Shown here: positions 56,032-64,000 of the stretch, one piece after another
Layout of the letters: every line of letters begins with the position of its first letter
Position numbering within the stretch: the stretch's first letter is position 1
Source of the DNA: an uncultured Porphyromonas sp.
GTDB lineage: Bacteria; Bacteroidota; Bacteroidia; Bacteroidales; Porphyromonadaceae
Assembly (NCBI GenBank): GCA_943912835.1
Contig: CALTVJ010000003.1
Location: 16,530 to 80,529 of the forward strand
DNA length: 64,000 nt
Direction: 5' to 3'
Made by a program: the position numbers and the translations under genes
The notes under the pieces: model-generated
Told to the model about the DNA's origin: nothing
Seen by the model: only the letters and a program-made list of their open reading frames with translations
Databases searched by the model: none

Positions 56032-56739
56032 TTATTTAATCTTACCAAAAATGAAGCCATAAGGCATCGTATGCACTATCCCTGTTTTCGTCTCCACATC
56101 GGCACTACCAACACGCACGTTGGTCTGCGTTTCTGGCGAAACAACATTAACCGAAATAGCTCCCGAGGCTGGTACATCTCCATAAGGCTCTTGGAAGGTA
56201 TAAATCCACAGCTCTCGGCCTGCCTTATTCATCACCTTCATACCTCCTTGTCCGATTGACTCCTCTGCATTCGTAGACTTCGCTCCTCGTGGGATATCGG
56301 CACGCATATAACGCTTAGGCACGATACAAGAGAGAATAAGGTCTTGACACACCTCCACTGGGATATCCTTTATTGAGTAATCCGTAGCCTTGTAAGCAAT
56401 AGGGTCATAGTTCCCTTGAGACTCTTGCTCCTCTCTGAGAGCTTGAAGTTTCTTATCCCCTTGTTGATATAGATAAATCCGAATGCTGTGATTGTGTGGT
56501 GCAAAGAAAGTAATCCCTTCTCCACTTGTCGCCTCAAACTCACTAGTCAACTGAGCACGCTCGATCAACTCCACGAGCATACTATAGTGATAAGGATCTC
56601 CCTTGAAATACTGAAGCATTGAGGTATCATGTTTCCCTTGAGCTACACCCGTCTCCACAATGTTATACTTTGTACAAGCACTACCCACAAAGAGGAATAG
56701 TGCTACCAAAGCCATATAAATCGCTTTCATCTGTTTCAT
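56032..56739 (-). CDS. Fasciclin (FAS1)-like lipoprotein
   Basis: The protein is 235 aa from the ATG at 56739. A lipoprotein signal (MALVALFLFVGSAC, lipobox GSAC) is followed by one FAS1-like domain: SMLQYFKGDPYHYSMLVELIERAQL, EGITFFAPHNHSIRIY, and C-terminal VETKTGIVHTMPYGFIFGK, the H-box/terminal strand pattern. FAS1 lipoproteins in Bacteroidota SusC/D loci are surface proteins that bind protein or polysaccharide. It starts 9 nt after the SusD stop. Confidence 0.85.
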   Translation of the reverse strand: MKQMKAIYMALVALFLFVGSACTKYNIVETGVAQGKHDTSMLQYFKGDPYHYSMLVELIERAQLTSEFEATSGEGITFFAPHNHSIRIYLYQQGDKKLQALREEQESQGNYDPIAYKATDYSIKDIPVEVCQDLILSCIVPKRYMRADIPRGAKSTNAEESIGQGGMKVMNKAGRELWIYTFQEPYGDVPASGAISVNVVSPETQTNVRVGSADVETKTGIVHTMPYGFIFGKIK

Positions 56740-56748
56740 AATCAATAA

Positions 56749-58293
56749 TTATCCTTTGTATCCAGCCCAATAGGGTGCTACTTTGACATTAGGGTTCACC
56801 AGCTGACCATGCTTATCCTTGTAAGTTGATGTAGGCAATGGCAGGAACAATCCCCCAGTGTTAATATCCTTTTGAGTCAACTGTTTGAAACGACCATTCA
56901 GCATCGTAGCATGATAACCATTGCGGATAACATCCCAATATCGGCTACCCTCTCCGATGAGCTCTCTCTCCTCTTCCTTAAATATCGCCATCTTCAGGTC
57001 GCTCTCTCCTGCCATAGGATACGCGTCCACACCTGCACGACGACGCACGACATTCAAGTCACTAATCGCTGGAGCTGTATTGCCTAATTTGTTTTGACAC
57101 TCTGCTCTAAGGAGATATATCCCAGCTAGACGCCATATAGGCTCATTAGCATCAAGCGTCAAGAAACTCTCTCCACTCTCGGCATATATATCCGCCTCAT
57201 AAATGCTATTACGCCACTTATAGAGTAACGCATAGTCTACATCATCGACTTCGTGTGCTTCGTCCAACTTATAGAAGAATGCCTCACGTCTCAAATCACC
57301 CTCAGGGTACATCTTTTTGATTTCATTACTGTAGAGACGATAGCTCACCTCCGTGATATTACCAAGTGTTTGGGTCTTGTTGATAGGCCAACCTACATAA
57401 GAGATAGCACGCAGAGGCGAAGTAGCCCCTACCGAACGATAACGGTCAAAAACAATTGAGAAGATATCCTCGGGGTTATCTCTATTAGGGTCTGATAGAG
57501 CCAAACAAAGCTCCTCTGGGGTATCGTGAAGGCGATAAGCACCAACCTTACCGTCAATAATTTCCGAAGCATACACTACCGACTGCTTGTATGCCTCTGC
57601 CGAAGTTTCGCCAGATAGTTTGTAGAGGTCTATGATGCTCCCCTTCCAGGCATAGAGATGTGCGAGTAATGCTGCCGTATTACCCTTGCTTGCATATTGT
57701 CTAGCCGTCAGACGAGAGCTACCAAAGCCAACCAATTTGTCGTAAGTTGGCAACACTTCGTAAGCCTGCTTGGCATACTCGATAGCCTTATTTATGACCT
57801 CGATTTGTGGCTTCGGTGCATACGCAGATAGGCGCGTGGTATTGTCTGTTACGATAGCTTGCCAATAACGCTGCGACAGCCAATAGTATCCCAAACCTAG
57901 GGCAAAATAGGCTTGTCCCTTGTGGTAAGCCTCTCTCTCTGGCGTCAAGCCCTCGGTGCGTCCGATATTCTCCAAAAGCAAGTTTGCCTCAAAAATCATA
58001 TCATAGCACACCTTGTTGTCATATCCCGATGAGAGGACACGTCTAGGCTCCCACTCTCTGATACGGCTGTTATCCACTGTTTCGTGTATAACCTCTCCCA
58101 CCTCATAAAACGTTAAGTCGTCTTTGAGGAATATGTTCTGGAAGAAGTGTATTGATGCTGTCGTCGCATTAAGCTCTTTCTCCGTGCGGAAAGCATTTTT
58201 ATTTGTTACGGCATTCTCTGGCTCTAAGTCCAAGCTACACGAGCTAAGCGAGAGCGACAAAGCACCAAGACCGCATATTATATATCTTTTCAT
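56749..58293 (-). CDS. SusD/RagB family nutrient-binding lipoprotein
   Basis: A 514-aa lipoprotein with lipobox SLSSCS, the N-terminal LDLEPENAVTNKNAFRTEKEL, TPR-like helices (GQAYFALGLGYYWLSQRY) and C-terminal SusD region (RLAGIYLLRAECQNKLGN, RRRAGVDAYP, EEERELIGEGSRYWDVIRNG). It forms the lid over the SusC barrel and captures ligand. It follows the SusC gene by 8 nt. The ligand is not evident; RagB-type members take peptides. Confidence 0.94.
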   Translation of the reverse strand: MKRYIICGLGALSLSLSSCSLDLEPENAVTNKNAFRTEKELNATTASIHFFQNIFLKDDLTFYEVGEVIHETVDNSRIREWEPRRVLSSGYDNKVCYDMIFEANLLLENIGRTEGLTPEREAYHKGQAYFALGLGYYWLSQRYWQAIVTDNTTRLSAYAPKPQIEVINKAIEYAKQAYEVLPTYDKLVGFGSSRLTARQYASKGNTAALLAHLYAWKGSIIDLYKLSGETSAEAYKQSVVYASEIIDGKVGAYRLHDTPEELCLALSDPNRDNPEDIFSIVFDRYRSVGATSPLRAISYVGWPINKTQTLGNITEVSYRLYSNEIKKMYPEGDLRREAFFYKLDEAHEVDDVDYALLYKWRNSIYEADIYAESGESFLTLDANEPIWRLAGIYLLRAECQNKLGNTAPAISDLNVVRRRAGVDAYPMAGESDLKMAIFKEEERELIGEGSRYWDVIRNGYHATMLNGRFKQLTQKDINTGGLFLPLPTSTYKDKHGQLVNPNVKVAPYWAGYKG

Positions 58294-58301
58294 TATTGGC
58301 T

Positions 58302-61300
58302 CTAAAATTTAATGTTGATACCCATAGTAAACTTTCTATCTAGTGGATATTGGCTACCATCGTCCTTACCAGTGAAAGGACTAACTACCTCTGGGTCTAA
58401 GCCAGAATAATTAGTCAGCAAGAAGAGGTTCTCTCCCGTCAAGAAGAGCTTAACATCCTTAACTCCTAGCTTAGTCACAAACGACGTTGGCAGCTTATAC
58501 GAGAGTGATAGCTGACGCAGACGCAAGAAGTTTACCTTCTCGATATTGCTGTCGATGTCGCCATCATACTGTCCCACGAAGCTAGATGATGCATAACGCA
58601 TGGCTGGGTAATCTGTCTGGTCGCCTGGTTTCTCCCAGAATGTCTTCTTGCTTGGGTCTTCCATAAGCACAGGGAAAGAGCCCGAGAACGCCAAACTACC
58701 ACGGCGAGCGATATTAATCATCTTCGCACCAAGCGAGTAGCTGAAGTACACATCAAGCGAGAAGTTTTTCCAAGTCAATTCGCTGTTGATACCTCCGTAC
58801 ATCAATGGGAGTGTGCTACCTGCATAATATCTATCGTTGGCATCAATACGACCGTCATTATCTAAGTCTTTGATTTTGCGAGCACCTACACCAATTTGGT
58901 AGTTTGAGATACCGAAGTATAGAGGCATCTTCTCTCCGATTGGCGAATAGTAATAGGGCACATCAGCCTCACTTTGAATCAAGCCTTCGTCTTTGTATGT
59001 GTAGATACCAAAGGTAGGACGACCAACGATACGACCATTAAGGTCTCTGTTTTGGTAAGAGCGACGGAATAGGTTCCAGTTTCTAGAAGCATTAAATGTC
59101 GCTGTCCAGCTAAAGTTCTTATTCTTCATAATCTCAGCGAAGACCTCTAGCTCAAGACCTTCGTTAGAGATAGCTCCCACATTATCCCAAGCATCATTGA
59201 GATAGTACACATTACCTGGGAGTTGGATTTGCATCAAGAGGTTAGACGAGTACTTGTAATAATAGTCAAGTTTGAAGCGCAAACGATGGTTCAACAAGTT
59301 GAGGTCCAACCCAAGGTCGTACTGGTCACTCTGCTCCCAAGACATACGCGAGTTGGCAGTAACCGTAGGTACGAAGCTAGGTGTACCCAAGAAGATGTTA
59401 CCATCGCCCATTGTCCCTTGAGCAAAGTAAGCACGGTCTAATTTCTGACCCGACTGCCCCCAAGAGAAACGGAGCTTACCAAAGCTCAACCACCAGAGGT
59501 TGCGGAGGAATTTTTCGCTTGAGAACGTCCAAGCAACACCCATAGAGGGGAAGGTACCCCAACGACGATCACGTCCGAATACTGACGAACCATCTCGACG
59601 AATAGAGAACTCAGCCAAATACTTCTGAGCATAATTGTAAGAGAAACGTCCTAAGAGACTGACCATAGCTTGCTCCTCAAAGTTGCTAAGCACCCTCTGT
59701 AAGCCAATCACTGTACCCGACTCGTCCTTCCAAGTCATAGGCCAGTTGTCACTGATGTAGTGCACCGAGTTACTTGGGCCACCATAAGCCTCTCCATCAA
59801 AAGTCTCCAAGAGCTCCTTCGTAAAGCTAAGCCCCGCCATGGCATCGAAGTGATGGTCTTTGCCGATATCAAATTTGTATGAGAGGATATTCTCATTTTG
59901 GAGCATCGTCATCATACGCACCTGATATTTACTGTGTGTCTTCTTAAGACTCGTCAAATAGTCTGGCGTAAACCTATTGTTTTTCATCACATGGTGGTCT
60001 ACTGCCGCCGAGATGCTTAGACGTAGATCTTTGAGCGGTTCGTAGTTCATACCCGCATTAAGACGTACGTTATAAGCATTGTTCTTCATTTTGATGTCTC
60101 GTAGATTAGATAGGGCTTGTTTCTCTGCAATAGAGCCCTTACCTGGGAGAAGGGTTGAGGTAATTTTAGGGTCAATCGTTAGCCCCTGTATTACTCCATT
60201 ATCAGCTCCAGCTGCTCTGTCTGTATATGAGAGAGAGAGACGAGTGAAGAGGTCCATCTTCGTTGAGAGCTTCATATCAAGGTTGTTAAGCAAACTCGCA
60301 CGACGGAAGCTCGAACCAAGCATAATCCCTTTCTCATCATAGACACCTGCCCCCACGAGATAGCGGATATTATCATTTCCACCCGAAGCATGTACGTCTG
60401 CCTTCGTCACACGACCAATACGGAAAAGATATTTCCACCAATTCGTTTGGTTGTTGTAAAACGTATTGAGAGAGTCCATAGCCTGGTCGGGGATACGCCC
60501 AAGCTCGGTATTACCATTACCCCACAAATAGTCATATACACCACCACCCGAGGTTGGCCAACCCCAAGTATCAGCATGACGTTTAGGAGTAACTATCTCG
60601 TATGTATTCAAATCAAAATCAGGAATCACCTGAGCTTTGGCTAGTCGGAGCATATAGTCACGCTCTGCCTTACCGACAATCTGGAGTGGCGTCTCTGGCA
60701 AATAAGAGAATGACTGAGAGAAACTCACCAAAAACTGAGGTTTACCACTCTTACCCTTCTTCGTGGTCACCATGATAACCCCATTAGAAGCTCTCGAACC
60801 GTAGAGCGCAGCCGAAGCGGCATCTTTGAGCACCTCTACCGACTCAATCGTACTGGGGTCCAAACCTGCGAGGACATTACCCCCCATCTCTCCCGAGATA
60901 GACTGACGCACAGGCACCCCGTCAATAACGTAGAGAGGAGAGCCATCATTACCACTACCTGCTTGGTCTACAAGCGAGTTGTAACCACGTATCACGACCT
61001 TAGAGGCACCACCAGGTGACCCCGTTGCGCTCACTTGTACCCCCGACATTTTACCCTGCAATAGATTGTCGAGCGAGGGAGCTGCCACATTCTCAATCTG
61101 TGAAGCCTTTACAGAGCCAACCGAACCAACTAAGTCTTTAGCGGTCTTCTTACCATAGGCCACGACTGATACGGCATCAAGGACTTTGCTTGCTTCCTTG
61201 AGCTTAACGCTGACAGAACGCTTCGTTGAGTAAGCGACCACAGTGGTCTCAAAGCCAACATAGCTAATCTCTAGCTCGCCAGTAGGATTAGCGACCTTGA

Positions 61301-61550
61301 GGGCAAAGCGACCATTGGCATCTGTGATGGTTCCCTTACTCGTACCTTTGAGCTTAATCGTGGCTCCAATAGCTGGTTGCCCATTACTTTCACGGACAAC
61401 ACCCGAGATCTCTTCCTCGCTTGTAGATTGAGTTTTGTTTTGGATTTGCGGGGCTCTAACGGCTGCATGACTTAGAGCCTGCGACGAGTGCGCAAGACCT
61501 AAAGCAAGCAAACATAGAGTCAAACTCTTTCGCAACTTCGGATATGACAT
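58302..61550 (-). CDS. SusC/RagA family TonB-linked outer-membrane transporter
   Basis: A 1082-aa transporter. A signal peptide ends near residue 26; residues about 48-125 form a carboxypeptidase-regulatory-like domain (GVVRESNGQPAIGATIKLKG, ITDANGRFALKV); then the TonB box and plug (DAVSVVAYGKKTAKDLVGSV, LLQGKMSGVQV, IRGYNSL, YVIDGVPV, VEVLKDAASAALYGSRASNGVIMV) and a 22-strand barrel ending YPLDRKFTMGINIKF. It imports oligomers with the SusD partner and TonB energy. No ECF sigma/anti-sigma pair lies upstream; a TATCTTTG box 72 nt away points to direct transcription. Confidence 0.95.
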   Translation of the reverse strand: MSYPKLRKSLTLCLLALGLAHSSQALSHAAVRAPQIQNKTQSTSEEEISGVVRESNGQPAIGATIKLKGTSKGTITDANGRFALKVANPTGELEISYVGFETTVVAYSTKRSVSVKLKEASKVLDAVSVVAYGKKTAKDLVGSVGSVKASQIENVAAPSLDNLLQGKMSGVQVSATGSPGGASKVVIRGYNSLVDQAGSGNDGSPLYVIDGVPVRQSISGEMGGNVLAGLDPSTIESVEVLKDAASAALYGSRASNGVIMVTTKKGKSGKPQFLVSFSQSFSYLPETPLQIVGKAERDYMLRLAKAQVIPDFDLNTYEIVTPKRHADTWGWPTSGGGVYDYLWGNGNTELGRIPDQAMDSLNTFYNNQTNWWKYLFRIGRVTKADVHASGGNDNIRYLVGAGVYDEKGIMLGSSFRRASLLNNLDMKLSTKMDLFTRLSLSYTDRAAGADNGVIQGLTIDPKITSTLLPGKGSIAEKQALSNLRDIKMKNNAYNVRLNAGMNYEPLKDLRLSISAAVDHHVMKNNRFTPDYLTSLKKTHSKYQVRMMTMLQNENILSYKFDIGKDHHFDAMAGLSFTKELLETFDGEAYGGPSNSVHYISDNWPMTWKDESGTVIGLQRVLSNFEEQAMVSLLGRFSYNYAQKYLAEFSIRRDGSSVFGRDRRWGTFPSMGVAWTFSSEKFLRNLWWLSFGKLRFSWGQSGQKLDRAYFAQGTMGDGNIFLGTPSFVPTVTANSRMSWEQSDQYDLGLDLNLLNHRLRFKLDYYYKYSSNLLMQIQLPGNVYYLNDAWDNVGAISNEGLELEVFAEIMKNKNFSWTATFNASRNWNLFRRSYQNRDLNGRIVGRPTFGIYTYKDEGLIQSEADVPYYYSPIGEKMPLYFGISNYQIGVGARKIKDLDNDGRIDANDRYYAGSTLPLMYGGINSELTWKNFSLDVYFSYSLGAKMINIARRGSLAFSGSFPVLMEDPSKKTFWEKPGDQTDYPAMRYASSSFVGQYDGDIDSNIEKVNFLRLRQLSLSYKLPTSFVTKLGVKDVKLFLTGENLFLLTNYSGLDPEVVSPFTGKDDGSQYPLDRKFTMGINIKF

Positions 61551-61621
61551 AAGTAGTAATTTGATATTTCCTATTTATTCGTTTTCGTTGGTATATGGTG
61601 TACAAAAACACCTAATTCGTC

Positions 61622-61629
61622 CAAAGATA
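61622..61629 (-). promoter_or_regulatory. -7 box for the SusC-SusD-M16 operon
   Basis: TATCTTTG on the minus strand, 71 nt before the SusC ATG. Confidence 0.7.
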
Positions 61630-61843
61630 CTAAAAATAGGCGTTTTTCTCAGCATTTTGCACCCAATAAGGAAACCCTATCAATCAAAAGAAACACTCAT
61701 CAAATAATACAAAAGAACACATAGGTAAAGCCCGATTATCGTGCTACCTAAACGAAGAAGAAACCTTCACTAAGAGGACAATCATTGATCAAGTGACACG
61801 ATTTTCATCAAACTACCAGACATAAAACACCTAGTATCGTAAT

Positions 61844-61851
61844 TACCTTTG
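61844..61851 (+). promoter_or_regulatory. Upstream -7 box for rpsA (P2)
   Basis: TACCTTTG, 178 nt before the rpsA ATG. In 61630-61843 I see only AT-rich sequence with no gene. Confidence 0.5.
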
Positions 61852-61861
61852 GAATATACAG

Positions 61862-61890
61862 CTCTTTAGTCACTTCAAGACTCTAAAGAG
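61862..61890 (+). terminator. Terminator-like hairpin between the two rpsA promoters
   Basis: CTCTTTAG pairs with CTAAAGAG around a 13-nt loop, followed directly by TTTT. It would terminate transcripts from the distal promoter unless attenuated. Confidence 0.5.
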
Positions 61891-61926
61891 TTTTACACAA
61901 GTGCTTGTTATTTGGCTTTTTATATG

Positions 61927-61934
61927 TACCTTTG
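61927..61934 (+). promoter_or_regulatory. Proximal -7 box for rpsA (P1)
   Basis: TACCTTTG, 94 nt before the rpsA ATG. Confidence 0.7.
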
Positions 61935-62028
61935 TGGGGTACACTTGCGTAGATAGAGGTTTTCATTTAGACACGAGGGATCGGAAGTGAACAAAGAATA
62001 TAATCAATTAATTATTAACCCATTTAAA

Positions 62029-63813
62029 ATGAGCAAACTAAACATTCAGCCTGTTGAAGGGTTCGACTGGGAAGAGTTTGAAAACGGCACAAGCGCAAGT
62101 AGCGCATCTCGTGCTGAACAAGAAGCTGCCTATGCTGGCACGCTAAACAACATCAAGGAGCAAGAAATTACTGTAGGTAAAGTTGCTTCTATCTCTAAGC
62201 GTGAAGTCGTTGTAAACATCGGCTTCAAGAGCGAAGGAACTATCTCTGCTTCAGAATTCCGCTACAACCCAGAGCTAAAGGTTGGCGATGAAGTAGAAGT
62301 ATTCGTAGAAACTCAAGAAGACAAAAAGGGACAACTCGTGCTTAGCCACCGCAAGGCTCGTGCTGCACGCTCTTGGGATCTTATCACTGAGGCTCTTGAG
62401 AAAGATGAAATCGTTAAGGGTTACATCAAGAGCCGTACTAAGGGCGGTATGATCGTTGATGTATTTGGTATCGAAGCCTTCCTACCAGGTAGCCAGATCG
62501 ACGTACGTCCTATCCGCGATTACGATGCTTATGTCGATAAGACAATGGAATTCAAGATCGTGAAGATCAATAACGAATTTAAGAACGTAGTCGTTTCTCA
62601 CAAAGTTCTTATCGAAGCAGAACTTGAAGCTCAGAAGGCTGAAATCATCGGTAAGCTTGAGAAGGGTCAAATCCTTGAAGGGGTTGTTAAGAACATCACT
62701 AGCTACGGGGTATTCGTTGACCTTGGTGGCGTAGACGGTCTTATCCACATCACTGACCTTTCTTGGGGACGTGTTTCTCACCCAAGCGAAATCGTTGCTC
62801 TTGACGAAACAATCAAGGTAGCTATCCTTGAGTTTGACGAAAACAAGAAGCGTATCGCTCTAGGTCTTAAGCAGCTACAACCACATCCATGGGATGCTCT
62901 TAGCCCAGACCTCAAGGTTGGCGACAAGATCAGCGGTAAGGTAGTAGTTATGGCTGACTATGGTGCATTCATCGAAGTTGCTCCAGGCGTAGAAGGTCTT
63001 GTGCACGTATCAGAAATGAGCTGGACACAACACCTCCGCACAGCTAACGACTTCCTACACGTTGGTGACGAAGTAGAGACTGTGATCCTATCACTTGATC
63101 GCGACGATCGCAAGATGAGCCTTGGTATCAAGCAACTTAAGGAAGATCCTTGGGCTGGTATCGAAGAACGCTTCCCTGTAGGCTCACGCCACCAAGCTCG
63201 CGTACGCAACTTCACTAACTTCGGTGTATTCGTAGAAATCGAAGAAGGCGTAGATGGTCTTGTACACATCAGCGACCTATCTTGGACTAAGAAGATCAAG
63301 CACCCAGCTGAATTTACTTCAGTAGGCGCTACACTTGAAATCCAAGTGCTTGAAATCGACAAGGAAAACCGTCGTCTAAGCCTTGGTCACAAGCAAACAG
63401 AGGACAACCCATGGGATGCTCTTGATGGCGTATTCAATGTAGGTTCAATCCACCAAGGTACTGTATCTGAATTTGTAGATAAGGGTGCTGTAATCACGCT
63501 TCCTCACGATGTTGAGGCTTTCGCTACTCCACGTCACTTGACTAAGCAAGATGGTACAACAGCTCAAAAGGGCGAAACTCTTGAGTTCCGTGTGATTGAG
63601 TACAACAAGGACAACCGTCGTATCATTGTATCACACAGCCGTACCTTTGAAGAAGCTCCAAAGAGAGAAGAACGCAAAGACAACCGTCGTGGTAATCGCC
63701 AAGACGCTCAAAACGAAGCCGCTGCAGCTGTGGCAAACAACAATGCCAACAGCGAACGTGCTACACTTGGAGGTCTTGAGGCTCTTGCTGCTCTCAAAGA
63801 GAAGCTTTCTTAA
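62029..63813 (+). CDS. rpsA: 30S ribosomal protein S1
   Basis: The protein is 594 aa from the ATG at 62029 and has six S1 RNA-binding repeats (for example VGKVASISKREVVVNIG, EGVVKNITSYGVFVDLGGVDG, GKVVVMADYGAFIEVAPGVEG, ARVRNFTNFGVFVEIEEGVDG). It recruits mRNA to the 30S subunit, especially important where Shine-Dalgarno sites are weak, as in this phylum. The C-terminal 60 residues are low complexity (Arg/Asn/Ala-rich). The codon bias is strong. A longer frame starts at a GTG (61987) but the family start is MSKLNIQP. Confidence 0.97.
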   Translation: MSKLNIQPVEGFDWEEFENGTSASSASRAEQEAAYAGTLNNIKEQEITVGKVASISKREVVVNIGFKSEGTISASEFRYNPELKVGDEVEVFVETQEDKKGQLVLSHRKARAARSWDLITEALEKDEIVKGYIKSRTKGGMIVDVFGIEAFLPGSQIDVRPIRDYDAYVDKTMEFKIVKINNEFKNVVVSHKVLIEAELEAQKAEIIGKLEKGQILEGVVKNITSYGVFVDLGGVDGLIHITDLSWGRVSHPSEIVALDETIKVAILEFDENKKRIALGLKQLQPHPWDALSPDLKVGDKISGKVVVMADYGAFIEVAPGVEGLVHVSEMSWTQHLRTANDFLHVGDEVETVILSLDRDDRKMSLGIKQLKEDPWAGIEERFPVGSRHQARVRNFTNFGVFVEIEEGVDGLVHISDLSWTKKIKHPAEFTSVGATLEIQVLEIDKENRRLSLGHKQTEDNPWDALDGVFNVGSIHQGTVSEFVDKGAVITLPHDVEAFATPRHLTKQDGTTAQKGETLEFRVIEYNKDNRRIIVSHSRTFEEAPKREERKDNRRGNRQDAQNEAAAAVANNNANSERATLGGLEALAALKEKLS

Positions 63814-63833
63814 TAGAGCTTAATCATCTAAAC

Positions 63834-63868
63834 ATATCCCCTCTTATGGCAATCATAAGAGGGGATAT
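63834..63868 (+). terminator. Terminator of rpsA
   Basis: A 15-bp perfect stem ATATCCCCTCTTATG/CATAAGAGGGGATAT with a 5-nt loop, followed by TT. Confidence 0.9.
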
Positions 63869-63964
63869 TTCGTATAAACCTAATCTACATGACTGATATC
63901 AAAGCAAATAAATTGCATCATCAACGAGATGAGAATATAATTTCAAAAAAATAATCGATAATAA

Positions 63965-63996
63965 TTTGCACAATTCAGAAACTTGTTATATCTTTG
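63965..63996 (+). promoter_or_regulatory. Complete Bacteroidota promoter at the window end
   Basis: A -33 TTTG (63965-63968) and a -7 TATCTTTG (63989-63996) lie 20 bp apart, the expected spacing. The gene it serves is outside the window. Nothing else is visible in 63869-63964. Confidence 0.7.
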
Positions 63997-64000
63997 CAGT

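Overview
The window reads as chromosome of a member of Bacteroidota, most likely the Porphyromonadaceae and probably Porphyromonas. Three things point there: Bacteroidota promoters with the -7 consensus TAnnTTTG, families largely confined to the phylum (DUF4494, DUF4271, DUF4286, DUF4295, DUF5606, PCMD, SusC/SusD, GH92, viroplasmin-type RNase H), and RagA/RagB-like peptide/glycan uptake genes. No rRNA, CRISPR array, transposase or intact prophage is seen. The single RNA gene is tRNA-Lys(CUU).

Layout. 1-5.3 kb (-): DUF4494, YggS, GH92 mannosidase and ClC channel, the last cut by the window edge. 5.3-6 kb: a u-spanin-like lipoprotein beside tRNA-Lys. 6.1-9.4 kb: ansA-MBL-rsmI facing a divergent LMW-PTP gene. 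9.5-11 kb: succinate CoA-transferase. 11.2-14.4 kb: rplM-rpsI-rpsB-tsf-rpmE2. 14.5-19.4 kb: recA-gmk, then MATE-metallophosphoesterase-RNase H. 19.6-20.3 kb: rpmB-rpmG-DUF4295. 20.6-30.8 kb (+): orphan cbiMN, eno, a small Fe-S protein, fabI-HAD-DUF4271, hemD-rnpA-DUF4286-ruvC-OMP, then a PCMD lipoprotein with its barrel partner. 31-37.3 kb (-): leuS-yitT-manC-DUF2851. 37.4-40.6 kb (-): ctp-FHA-dtxR. 40.9-43.8 kb (-): an AT-rich fimbrial-type lipoprotein preceded by a 46-residue peptide gene. 44-51 kb (+): NlpC/P60, DUF5606, kbl, nfeD-SPFH and a siderophore-type TonB receptor. 51.4-61.6 kb (-): a six-gene operon SusC-SusD-FAS1 lipoprotein-small lipoprotein-periplasmic thioredoxin-M16 peptidase. 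62-63.8 kb (+): rpsA.

Most genes are housekeeping. The most system-like locus is the SusCD/FAS1/thioredoxin/M16 operon, read here as an outer-membrane importer coupled to disulfide handling and peptide degradation. Other points of interest are a MITE-like dispersed repeat (three copies, one with terminal inverted repeats and a 5-bp duplication inserted in the leader of the ctp-FHA-dtxR operon), an isolated u-spanin-like gene beside the tRNA, an orphan CbiMN fusion, consistently zinc-free forms of L28, L31 and L33, and a set of phased near-palindromes at 51.2 kb.

Many starts were moved to an ATG downstream of the longest open frame. In several cases the longer frame begins at a TTG that is itself part of the TAnnTTTG promoter box.
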